Part shown: piece after piece, positions 36,390 to 46,543 of the stretch | Numbering within the stretch: position 1 is the stretch's first letter | How the letters are laid out: the number at the start of each line of letters is the position of its first letter | NCBI GenBank assembly: GCA_021904315.1 | Contig: CM038907.1 | Coordinates: forward strand, 23,009,223 to 23,073,222 | Length of the DNA: 64,000 nt | From: Sphagnum magellanicum | Taxonomy: Eukaryota; Streptophyta; Sphagnopsida; Sphagnales; Sphagnaceae | Direction: 5' to 3' | The notes under the pieces: generated by a model | What the model saw: the letters and a program-made list of their open reading frames with translations, nothing else | The model's database searches: none | Told to the model about the DNA's origin: nothing | Position numbers and translations under genes: made by a program

Positions 36390-38560
36390 TAGAGAAGTAG
36401 ATTGAAAAGTTCATCAAGTTATGTGTTGCATGTTTTGTTACAATATTCCAATTGATGCATTTAGTTTAGCAAGAACTCAAGTGAGGAAAGGAATAATATT
36501 ATATTATAAAACTAATAGAATAATGGGCTTGACAGAACATGTTAGAACCATGTTGTGGTTGCAAAAAAAATTGAAAAAGAAATAAATAGTCTTGTGAAGG
36601 GGGTGTTGGAAAAATAACCAACAAACAAAAGAGTTAATGTGTCTAGCTGTGCAATATTAAAATGTTTTGGTGCAAAAGATCTTTTCAAAAAAGATGATGT
36701 GTAACAAAAACAATTCTTACAAGACCTTGGCCTTTTGGTTGTCAAAACTCAACTATTTATTCAATTTGTGAAAAATACATGGTTGAAGCTCTTGCAATGT
36801 GTTTATGTCCAAAAAATTGTGTTTCCTTTGAGAAAACTCTTTTTGTAAAAGGTGTTGCCCAATTTGGTGGAGAAGACAAAACAAGAATATGTTTTGTAAA
36901 AACTTGTAAAATGTTATTTTGCCACAATAAGTTTGGACTTATAGATGTCAAAAAGAGTATTTGACATTTTTGCTTTGGTGAAAAATTTCTTGGGGGTTGA
37001 TTGGCAACCAAAGCATATCATAATAGGTTTGTTTAAGGCAAGTGAAACTATAGGATGAGTTTTGGCAAAAAATTCAATTGCATTGCTAGATGAATATGGA
37101 TTAAAAAAAGAAAATTGTTGTTTATGTTTAAAATGAAGGGGTAAACTTAAATGTAATGATAGTGGCACTCAAGTCTATGGTTAGTTGTGATATTTTGGGT
37201 TTGGATGAAATTTTTTAGGGTACTTTGCTTTAGCCATGCATTTTCCAAAATATACCAATATGGAACAACATAGGAAAGAGTTTACTAAAATATCAAGTAT
37301 GTCATGTCAATGAGGCTATTCAATTAGATATGCAAAAATATGTAATAGGACCCAAATATTTTGGGAAAGTGTAAGAGTGGATCAAAGCTTGTATGGATTC
37401 TAGAATTCACCAAAGAAAGTTGAACACTCCAATCAAAACATGGCAAATTACAAATTTTGTTAATTTCTTTGTTAATTTTCATTTCAAGAATGTTTTTAGT
37501 TCTTTTTGAAGTTTGTAACAACTTTTAATGTTAATTGTGTGTAGGTTTGAAAGCAAAGTTATTTTGTTCCAAAAAGCCTTGTTTCAAAAGGCCATTGTTT
37601 ATTGCTATAGCAAATAGGTTGGAATTTGAATTTTTGGCCAAGTTCCACCTCCTTTTATGTGGCTCATTTCCCACATGTGTTTTAAACCATCCAATGGCCA
37701 TTGGATTAAAATTTTGCCATATCAATAAGCTTGAAGATGAGCTAAGAAATTGAAATTTCACCAACCTTGGACAATCTTATAGATGATGATTATAGAATTG
37801 TCTTTGTTTACATCTAACATTAGAAAGGAAATGTGCGGTGTGTTGGATTCTTTCCTTTCATTTTAAATAACATATGAAAAAAAAAAAAAAAAACTAACAA
37901 CATGTTTTCTTAATGATAGATTCAAGATTTTTTAAAAAATTATTTGGTATTTCATTCATTGATCATGAACAAAATGTTATTATTGTTGAGGAATATGACA
38001 AAATTGTTATATCTATGCTTGTGAAATGTTATCATCAATTGCATCCACTGGCATATAATGGAAGTTCTTTTTGTAGAAAAATGGATGATTGAAAATTACA
38101 ATTTAAATATTTTTGACATGAATATTAGCACAAGTGAACTAGCCAACAAACTAGTCAACAAAGAGTTGTTGATATTCAAAAAATATCAAGTGGATGTGAA
38201 GGATATAATATGCCCTTTTCAATGATGGAAAAAACATGAATTCATGTTCCTTGTTAATTTCAAGAATGTATTAAGTATAATTGTGGGGTCACAAATAGAA
38301 ATTGAAAAAATCTTTTATTTAATTAGTATATTTGCCAATCTTAGGAGATGTCATTTACAATTAATTTTTTAAAAAATAACATTTGTTAGCAAGAATTGGT
38401 TTAGTGATTCAAAAGTTGGTTTTAAAACACCTTTTAATCTAGTAAATTTTATTAAAATGGATGTACACTTAAAAAAGAGGTTGGAAAATTTTGATGGTGA
38501 ATTTGAAATGGAGGAAATTGTGGACATGTTAAAGTTTGTAAGAAAAACTTAATTTTCCCA
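36390..38560 (+). mobile_element. hAT-superfamily DNA transposon, decayed transposase
   Basis: Conceptual translation in changing frames shows three parts of a BED-type hAT transposase in the right order. At about 36400-36550 there is a BED zinc-finger-like segment (CCMFC, then GIILYYKTN, then an HV pair). At about 36740-37400 there is a DUF659-like region (KKKIVVYV, ALKSMVSCDILGLDE, HAFSKIYQYG). At about 38190-38360 there is the hAT C-terminal dimerisation domain (FQWWKKHE, GSQIEIEKIF, FANLRRCHL). At least ten stops or frame changes separate these pieces, so no active enzyme is encoded. Terminal inverted repeats and target duplications were not found; the outer limits are only those of the recognisable coding remnants. 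Confidence 0.8.
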
Positions 38561-40480
38561 TTTTCCATCTTTTTTTGGTTAATACTTTTGATTTTATTTT
38601 TTTTTGTGAATTACAAGAAAAATATCTCCATTTAAATTTTTTTTATGACCAAGTTGTGGGAACCACTTTTGAAAACTAGACAATGTGTTTGTTTTCCAAT
38701 TTCTTGAAACCTGAACCAATTTTGTGAAGAAGTTCTTAATTTTTTCAAAAGAGAATGTGCTTGGTCCTTTAAAACTAGGTTAAAGATTTGAATAGATGAT
38801 TCTCATAAAAAGTGAAACTACCCAACATTCATGTGGCTCACCTCTTGGGCCATGTGGTGTAAGATTCCAATGGGTCACCAATATAATGAGTTAAGTACAT
38901 GAGTCTACATGTGGATGCTTGGTATAAAAGTAACCACAATACCCAATTGAATTGTAAGGGGGTCAAAACACGTAACAAGGAACCAAAAAGGGTGTTGGAT
39001 GTTAAATGTAATTAGTCAAAATCAAACATTTATTTTTTTATTACCATTTCAAACCATAATAATCATGGCAAGTTAGTGTTTTTTTCTTCATATGAATGTT
39101 AAAGAACTTAGAGTAAAAATTCGTTTGATCCAATTATAAGTTTTGGTTTTTATTTAGGATGTTTGAAAATGTACACCTATTGTGTCAGATGGAGTCAATT
39201 TTGCAAAGGATCATCAAAAGGATTCATAAAATAAAAGAATTTTCATTGAAAAGAATATAGGTGATAATAACATATTAACCACACTAAAAAATCACTCATA
39301 ATTTTTAAAATGTGAAATTTTAAAGCTTTAAAAATTCAAAGAATGTTTTAAAAATTTCTTCAAAATTTCAAAGCTTCAAAAGTCCTTTACCACATATAAA
39401 TGGATTATAATGTACATGATGTATTAAGAGAAATTATAGTTTAGAATCTAATAAAACTAAAAAATGTGGAAATTTTATTTTTGGTGATGACTTAAAACTT
39501 TGATCATTTTTCAAGATGAAACATTGAATTTGTAAGGAATTTTCACACTTTTAAATTTTCATATTTATTCAATAATGATTAACAAAAAAAAAATCATGCA
39601 TTGGGAAAATTTTAAATAATTTTTAGAACAAACTACAGAAAATTTCATTTGAAATTTCATTTGCATATCATCCTTTTGGCTTCTAGTTACATAGGTTTTG
39701 ACCCAAGGAATGTCTTGCTAACATGGCAACATGCCTTTGAACAAAAGCTCCTTTGTTATATTGTGTATTTTGCTCCCTTTTGAACTAGGGTATGTTCCCT
39801 ACCCAAGGTATACCATGGTACAAGGGGATGGTGCCAAGGGTGAAGCTTGAAAAACTTGACTAGTGTACCAAGGGATGTACCCAAGGGCAAGGGAGTTTTG
39901 CTATGTAAAGAATAAAAAGACTTTTCATGTGCGTTCTTTTCTTTTCTTTTCTCGAAAACTTATTTCCTTGCTCTTTTTTTCTTCTTCTTGAGAGCTTTTT
40001 TTTAACAAAAAAATCCATGTTCATCTTTTCTTCTTTTTTGATTTTGGTTTTTTTTATTAAATTTTTTTTTCTTTTTATTTTTATTTTTTTGTTTTTTTTA
40101 GTATGAGAAGGCTTAGATGTTCATGGTGCTCGTGGTGGTAGTAATAATAGTAGTATTAGGATATATTAATATATTATATCCTAATTATAAGATTATTCAG
40201 GTATTATATGTATTAATATATTTTGAAGATACTGATTCAGTGCTTCTATTGGCGATTTAAAAAAAAATTGGCATGTAAAAGGACTAAATACAATAATTTT
40301 TAATTTTTTTTTTTGTTCTTGATGTGTTTTTTTGTTAACTAAATACAATAAGAATATTTTTTTTGTTAAAACTGATGTTGGAAATTCAAAAAAAATTGCA
40401 AAAATAAATTGGGTTTGGAAGGAAAATTTATTTGAGCCCTAAATGTGTTCACACTTGGGCCAACTACACTAGTAGTAAAA
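38561..40480. other. Intergenic, nothing recognised
   Basis: AT-rich with long T runs at 40020-40110. A short palindrome (GGATATATTAATATATTATA then TCC) lies near 40158. No gene. Confidence 0.5.
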
Positions 40481-40539
40481 TGGAATGTTGGTCTGGAGTC
40501 TGGATCTCTCTAGATCTTTCCAGATTTGTCTTCCTAATT

Positions 40540-40630
40540 TGCGACCAGACCAGACCAGACCAGACCAGACGGTAGGTAGGTATGCTTTTAACCAGACTAG
40601 AACAGACCAGACGGTTGGTAGGTATGTCTT
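40540..40630. repeat. GACCA pentamer microsatellite with a flanking repeat
   Basis: GACCA is repeated five times at about 40541-40569. ACCAGAC..ACGGT.GGTAGGTATG occurs on both sides of a 45-bp spacer. Confidence 0.7.
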
Positions 40631-40689
40631 TTAAAAAGTGGGCTTATCTACTACTACTACCTACCTTCCAGGAGGAGGTCAGGTTGTGT

Positions 40690-40930
40690 GTTCCTGGAAA
40701 TTCCTAAAAATAGGTGGGTAGTGTTTTCCGCCGTGGAAAGTACAACTCTCACAGAATTCCTAGAATAGGTAGCACTTTCTGCTGTGGAAGTACAACTCTA
40801 GCAGAATTCCTAGAATAGGTAGCACTTTCTGATGCGGAAAGTACAACTCTCCTTTCGTAAGGTTTCCCAGAATTCCCAGAATAGGTAGCGCTTTCTGCTG
40901 TGGAAAGTGCCACAGTTGATGATGACGAGT
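40690..40930. repeat. Upstream tandem repeat of the BTB gene, four diverged units
   Basis: The unit AGAATTCCTAGAATAGGTAG, then CACTTTCTGCTGTGGAAAGT, then ACAACTCT occurs at about 40753, 40803 and 40869, with a more diverged copy from about 40692. Spacing is 50-66 bp. It lies about 1.2 kb upstream of the BTB start codon, just before the GC-rich leader, so it may be promoter sequence. The minus-strand open frame across it is the repeat read as LPILGIL. Confidence 0.7.
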
Positions 40931-41099
40931 CACCAGGCCTTGTTCTACTACCGTCTTTCCCAGTGTGTCGCGGCGCACAACAACAACGACGACAACGTCC
41001 TTCGCAAGTTCGGTACTCGCTAATCCTCGATTGCTGCCATTATCCCAATTGAATTCATGACGCGCTGCTGACGAGCAATTCTCAAGCAAGAAGAATCGT

Positions 41100-42078
41100 G
41101 TTTTCTGAAAGACAATTTTTTTTTTCCCTTTGCTAGTTTGTTAAGTTTTTCTGTTTATTGTTTCTGTGGATTGTTTTCTTCTTCTCTTAGGGTTTGGAGT
41201 TGGGAAGTACCCAAATGGAGCGGCAGCAATAACTGCAGCAGCAGTAGTAGTAGTAGCAGCAGTAGCAAGCAGTAACGGTGGTGGTTATGTTTTTTTTACA
41301 TGTGTTTACATGCTGCACTTTCAAGTGGAAGAGTGTTATTTATAAGGACGCCTCAACGGTTTGGAGAACGCGGGAGTGTTTTTTTGGGGGGTTTTTGTTG
41401 TTCTTGTCGTCTCCAGCGTGCTCATGTTTCTTGAGGTATGCTGTTGTTGCCTTTGATCTATTGTATCTCCTTTTGAGTTTTATGCTTTCGTGAATTGTAA
41501 TAGGTTTTCTTTTGCCATATTTGGGTGCCTCGTTTCGAGTCTCTTGTCTTTTTTCTGTTTTTTCTTCTGCTTTTTTTTTTCCGGGTGCCCCTTGGGCCCT
41601 TATCTCAGAAGCAGTTTGCCTCCTCGTCTCGGAAATGACGATCCAGAAGAGTGCAAGGAGTTGACATGTTTTTTCAGTGTTTTGGGGAAAGGAATGAGAA
41701 GAAAGGTTGCAAGTTGGTTTCTGCGCACTTGTCATGATCTGTAGTAGCAACCTCAAGAATAAATGCCGAGGGAATTCTGTCTCCTGATAAGCATTTTGGC
41801 ATCCTAGTCAAGCAGCAGTATAACTTGTTATGACTTACTCCAGCTCCTGGAATTTTAGCAGAAGGAAGACGATATTCTTTTCTGAAGTCTGTGAGAGGGA
41901 AGTGCAATAACATGAGGGGATTCTGGATCTGGCAGTGGAATGACTGTGGACATCCGAAGTCAGTGATAGGAAGGGCAATAGCTTCAGTGGCTCCTTTGAT
42001 GACCATGTCCTTGAATGATTTCAGTGGATCCTTTTCCCATCTATTTTGAGCTTAGGGTTTCTGTGTTTTACAGATTGC
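41100..42078 (+). promoter_or_regulatory. Probable 5' leader of the BTB gene with a leader intron
   Basis: A CAG/TAG-rich stretch (41225-41275) and pyrimidine-rich DNA precede the gene. TTTCTGTGTTTTACAG ending at 42073 is a strong splice acceptor only five bases before the ATG, so a leader intron probably ends there. The matching donor is not identified. Confidence 0.45.
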
Positions 42079-44187
42079 ATGATGAAGAATGTTGAAGGCC
42101 GGAAGTCAGATTGGGGATTGAAAGCAGGGGTGATGCAAGGCAACAAGAAGAGGCACAAAGTGGGAAGCAGTACCAGCCTTGTTTCTGCTGTTACGATCTC
42201 TCCTCTGCCCAGTGAACGAGACAATGACCTTCAAAGCCTGCCAGTGAGGCAAAACAAGCCCTGTCTCTTCTCTGCTCATGCATATTGTCTTGGTTTAGAC
42301 TTTCAAGGACGTCAAGTTAACCCTAATGTGGAAATTGCAATGCAGTTCAGAGTGGAATTTGAGGATCCAAACACAGCCGATGTGGTGATCCATTTGCTGC
42401 AGCAACAACAGACAGGATCTCTTGCTGCTGTTGAACAAGATAGTGGTTATGACAGTGAGGATCCGTCCAATCCTGCAGCTGATACGGTAGAAGTTGGTGC
42501 CCTTTATGTTCATTCACAAGTACTGGCACAATGCCGCTACTTTGCTGCTCTCCTCTCAGAGCGCTGGCTGGAGAATGGCCAAAAGAATGGTGACCAAGAA
42601 AGTGAGAAAGAGAAACCAATTCATATCAGTCTCTGTGTGGGTGTGGAGCGGTTGCAAGAATCATATGTGACAACAATTCGTCTCTTATATTCGAAGGATT
42701 TTGCTGGTGTGATTACCAATGTGTGCACTGCCTTGAGTATTCTACCAATTGCTGCAGAGCTTTTGTACGATGACTGCATTTCTGCCTGTGTGCGATTTCT
42801 GGAAGCTGTTCCTTGGACAAAAGAAGAAGAGCGACAGATTGTGCAGCTTGTACCATGCTTGCAACTTAAGGAGTCATCTGAGCTGCTTTCGAGACTGATT
42901 CCCCCAAAGGTAGTGTGTAATGAATGATATTTTCACATGTACCCTCTGCCCTCTCACTTCATGTGCTTGATCATTGCATAGCTGACAATTATCCCTTTTG
43001 TTTGAAGGAGAATGCAGTTGAGGATATGTTGAATGGCCTGGTCTACACAGCAACTCACAGCCATCAAAATGGTGCAAAAGTGAAAGCCTTTGTTTCACGT
43101 CTCTTGAGTGGGCATGCTTCCCGAGACACAGTTCGACTGGTTTTGGAGAAGGCCTTTGGCAATAGTTTGAAAACTGTGAAGGATTCTGTTGAGGAATATG
43201 CAAGCCCCAATGTGCGGGGCCGGCATGATGAGATCGAGGCCTTGCAGCGTCAGAATCTGCATGCTGCTGTGGTCAATGGAAGGCACTTGCTTTGGATAGT
43301 AGAAAGGATGATTGAGCTGCGAGTTGCAGATTTAGCAGTTATGGAGTGGAGTCAGCAAGGAGCTTTCACAGCAAATTTGAAGCGTGCTTTTGGTGATGAC
43401 ACATGTAGCAATATTGCTCCAGGTCTTCCTGCCATAGTACTTCGTAGTACTTGTGGCCTGGCAAGTGCTGTTGCTGCAGGTTCTGTTGTTGCATCTCGCC
43501 AGGTTAGCATTGATAAAATTTCACTTCTGCTGTGTGTTTGGGGAGTTTGTTATCCTTTTTCAGCCAGGATGTTTACATTCTTATATAGTCCAAAAATTGA
43601 CCATCAATGTCATACTTGTGTTCAATTGGACTTTCACTGTACTGTGATGGTGTCTAACAACATATTTACTTTGCAAACTGATTACTGATCTTCTCTTTGT
43701 AACTTTGGGTCACCATAGATTGTATAGAAATGAGAGTTATGAGGTATATGTTATCAAGCTGATGGGGCTCAGTGGAAGCAAGGAACATCCATCAAGCTCA
43801 AAGAATATTTTGGTGAGCTCGATAACTTCTATTCCTCAAGTTGAGCTGTTAAACATACAGTTCTCACATTGTTTACTATGTTTGAGTATCCAGGTGCGAT
43901 TGAAGTTGGTTAAGGATTGGCTACCAGTCCTTGTAGTTTCTCGTGAGAGTGCAAGCTCGGCAAATCAAAACAAGCAGCTTCACCTGGAGCTTGAGGATGT
44001 TTTTCTTCGCATTATTCTCACACTGCCAATGGCTGATGCACAAAAACTACTGCAGCAGTGTCTGAGCTTTGCCACTCGCAATGTTGAGGACTGTCCACAC
44101 CTAGTGACTGCCTTCAATATATGGTTCAAAAGAGCAAGTCAGGGGACAACGATGGCACAAGGAAGTACAGAACCAGAGCAAGGTTGA
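42079..44187 (+). CDS. BTB/POZ domain protein, At1g63850-like
   Basis: Three exons (42079-42909, 43008-43502, 43894-44187), all joined in phase 0 across GT-AG introns, give 539 residues. The family is the plant BTB/POZ group that includes At1g63850 and At3g05675; BTB proteins usually act as CUL3 ubiquitin-ligase adaptors, but the substrate of this group is unknown to me. The BTB fold starts near residue 97 (ADVVIHL), with an acidic insert (DSGYDSEDPSN), then LYVHSQVLAQCRYFAALLSE and the ..LLYDDCISACVRFLEAVPW end. A C-terminal helical region in exons 2-3 carries VRLVLEKAFG, DLAVMEWSQQ and KLVKDWLPVLVVSRE. Two ATGs are adjacent at 42079 and 42082; either may be used. Exon 1 would read into an early stop if intron 1 were retained. 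Confidence 0.93.
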
Positions 44188-45870
44188 TAACTTAGAACAA
44201 CCCTGGAACAAGGAGCACATGTTGAAACAGTATTGCTTGGTTGCCGGTTGCAGATCCCTCCAAAACAGGGACCAGATACAAGCCAGCCATCAGAACACAA
44301 GGACAGAGATCTGTCTGTGCGTTGTGACAAATCTGTGTATGCATTGTAGTGCTTGACATTCTATTTACCGTCTGCCTTTCTGATCCACATACAGGTTTTG
44401 GCACATCTAAAGTGAAGCAGACTGAAAACTCTTGGTGTCAGAGCTCAAATGGCACGTGGCTCCTCCAGATCTGCGATGTACCAATTTCCTTTGTAAACCA
44501 GTTGTACATCAAATGTCATATAGTGCACACTTAGACAGCCTGCAGGGGCTGCTTTTGTTTCTCCACCTGAGTATGAGCATGGGTGTATGGATCAGTAGGA
44601 TACTGAAAACTGATATGTATGTTATGTAAAGTAAATGATTTGTTTGTGGTGAGATTGACAGTCATCTCTCTTGGCCTGAAATCTCTCTTGGCTTGGAAAG
44701 TGAGATCAAGAATGTTCATGGTTGAATGAACTTTTTATCTTCCAGAGTCCAGATGTGGTGTCTTCTCTCCTGCTTCAGAAGTCTCTGGAGGCTTGAGGAG
44801 TGTAGGTGTTGGTAATGCTCTGGCAGCAGGGTGGTAACGTGACATAATGACCAAGGCTTGCCTCTATAGCAAGGGCTTCTGTTTACTCTGAGCCATAGGA
44901 GGTATATTGTTGTTCCATTTAATGCTCTCTTGGTCTGATTAAATTTTGTTGAGTAAACAAATCCCTGTGCTGTTCACAGAGAGGGGATTAGTGAATGATA
45001 CAAGTTAATTTTACCTTGTATTCAGCTGTCCATGCCAAAGGAGAAAAGTTTAGATGGTCTGGATGCATTTTATGAGATCATTAGTCCAAATGCTCGTGTC
45101 AATCTCCAAACCCTAACTCAAATTTTTCTCTTATCTTCTGTTGTGGATGTGGCAGATACTTGCAAACTCTTCAAGCTTGAATTTTCTCTCTTAACTATTG
45201 TGTTGCCTCATGTATTCCATGCAAGAATAGGATTGTTGACTGTTGTTCCATTATCTTTCAACCACCAATAGTTTCAGGAACATGATTATTACCACTTCTA
45301 GTAGTAGCAGCAGCTGTACTAGGTCACCCCAGCTTCTAGTTCTAGTAACAAGGCACCCTGGAAAAGAATCAAAATCTGAAAAACTTAACCAGAGAGACAA
45401 GAAACAAAGGAAGACACGCTTGAAATGGAAGCCCCTACTGTCAGGGCATTACATCTTGGGAGCTGAGGTTGGAGCCTGAGGTTCTGGGCGTAATGTCTGA
45501 CAGCAGGGCCTTGCCCAGAGTGAAGTACAAGCAGCTTAAGCCTATCTTGCAGGTGCAGGAGACAGCTTACACCTATTAAGTAGGTGTAAGCTGTTTTCTC
45601 TTTTTGAATTCATTGACATTTGTATCTCTACAACTCTTAGACTACAAATTCTAATTTGTTTGTATTCAAGGTCTTATAACAAACAATCTAGGGATGTGTC
45701 TACTTGCTTTCATTCAGTCCATAGCCGCCTTCCTTGATACATTTTGCAAATTAGATGGGATAATACAAAAGTTTCAACTCGGTTAAACTCATGGCAAGAC
45801 GTTAGTACAGTTGAACAGATTCTCTAATATCAAGATTACATGTAGCTCCATCAGCTTGCTAATTGTGAAT
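44188..45870. other. 3' flank of the BTB gene, no further gene recognised
   Basis: Likely 3' UTR for several hundred bases, then DNA of moderate GC. The open frames at 45032-45271 and 45243-45479 have no family resemblance. Confidence 0.4.
45562..45594. repeat. Perfect 14-bp hairpin followed by a T-rich tract
   Basis: ACAGCTTACACCTA (45562-45575), a five-base loop, then the exact reverse complement TAGGTGTAAGCTGT (45581-45594), followed by TTTCTCTTTTT. It lies between two convergent genes. It may be chance, a foldback, or RNA 3'-end structure. Confidence 0.75.
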
Positions 45871-45879
45871 CTTGGTGCA

Positions 45880-46440
45880 GGAGCATCATGATCTGTGATT
45901 ACATGTAGCTGAATTTAGCATCTGTCGATCAGCTTGCTTGTGAATTATTCTGTTGCATGAGCAGCTTCAGGATCCTGGATTCTGTCATCTACAATTGAAT
46001 TCCAAGTAAATGTTCATGGGCTTTATTAATTGTGAATTTCTTGCAGGAGCTTGATACAGATCCTGGAGTCTGGCTACATCTAGTTGAATTCCACATTTGT
46101 CCATTGAGCTTTGCTTGTCATGGATCTTGCAGGAGCTTCAGGATTCCAGATTACATGTACCACACAGCTGAAATTCACATGTGTCCATGGATGCAGCTTT
46201 GCTTGTGGATCTTGAAGGAGCTTCAGGATCCCAGAATCATTGCATCTACAGCTGAATTCCACATGATTTGTCCATGTAGCTTTGCTTGCAGATCCTGCAT
46301 GAGGAGATTCAGGATCCCAGATTACATACATGAACCCTAAACCCTAGAACCTGATTCATTCCACAATGTGCAGGAGCTTTGCAGCTTGTGGATCTTGCAC
46401 TAGGAGTTTCAGGATTGACCTCAATGATTACATGCCTTAA
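45880..46440. repeat. Diverged tandem array, about six units of 75-100 bp
   Basis: The unit reads approximately CTTGCAGGAGCTTCAGGATC, CCAGATTACATGTA, AGCTGAATTCCACATG, TGTCCATG, AGCTTTGCTTGTGGAT. Copies begin near 45880, 45960, 46045, 46125, 46210 and 46290, with a fragment near 46370. Each unit starts with a splice-acceptor-like CTTGCAG|GAG. Open frames exist on both strands but differ between units. It lies just past the stop codon of the following minus-strand gene, so it may be partly transcribed as 3' UTR. Confidence 0.75.
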
Positions 46441-46543
46441 TAGTGAAACAGAATATTATTTGCCTGCTGCATTTGAGCTGTGAAATCCAAAAGTTGAGAC
46501 TCTAGTGAGTCTGGACTCAGCCTTGCATCATGATTCCTCCTCC

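Noticed and set aside
41340-41756. 138-codon minus-strand frame upstream of the BTB gene
   Set aside because: Antisense to a pyrimidine-rich leader (Lys/Glu-rich only for that reason) and crosses probable leader-intron sequence.
43503-43893. Continuous open reading beyond BTB exon 2 and before exon 3
   Set aside because: Good donor at 43503 and acceptor at 43893 join exons in phase and restore the family sequence; the in-between peptides do not fit the family.
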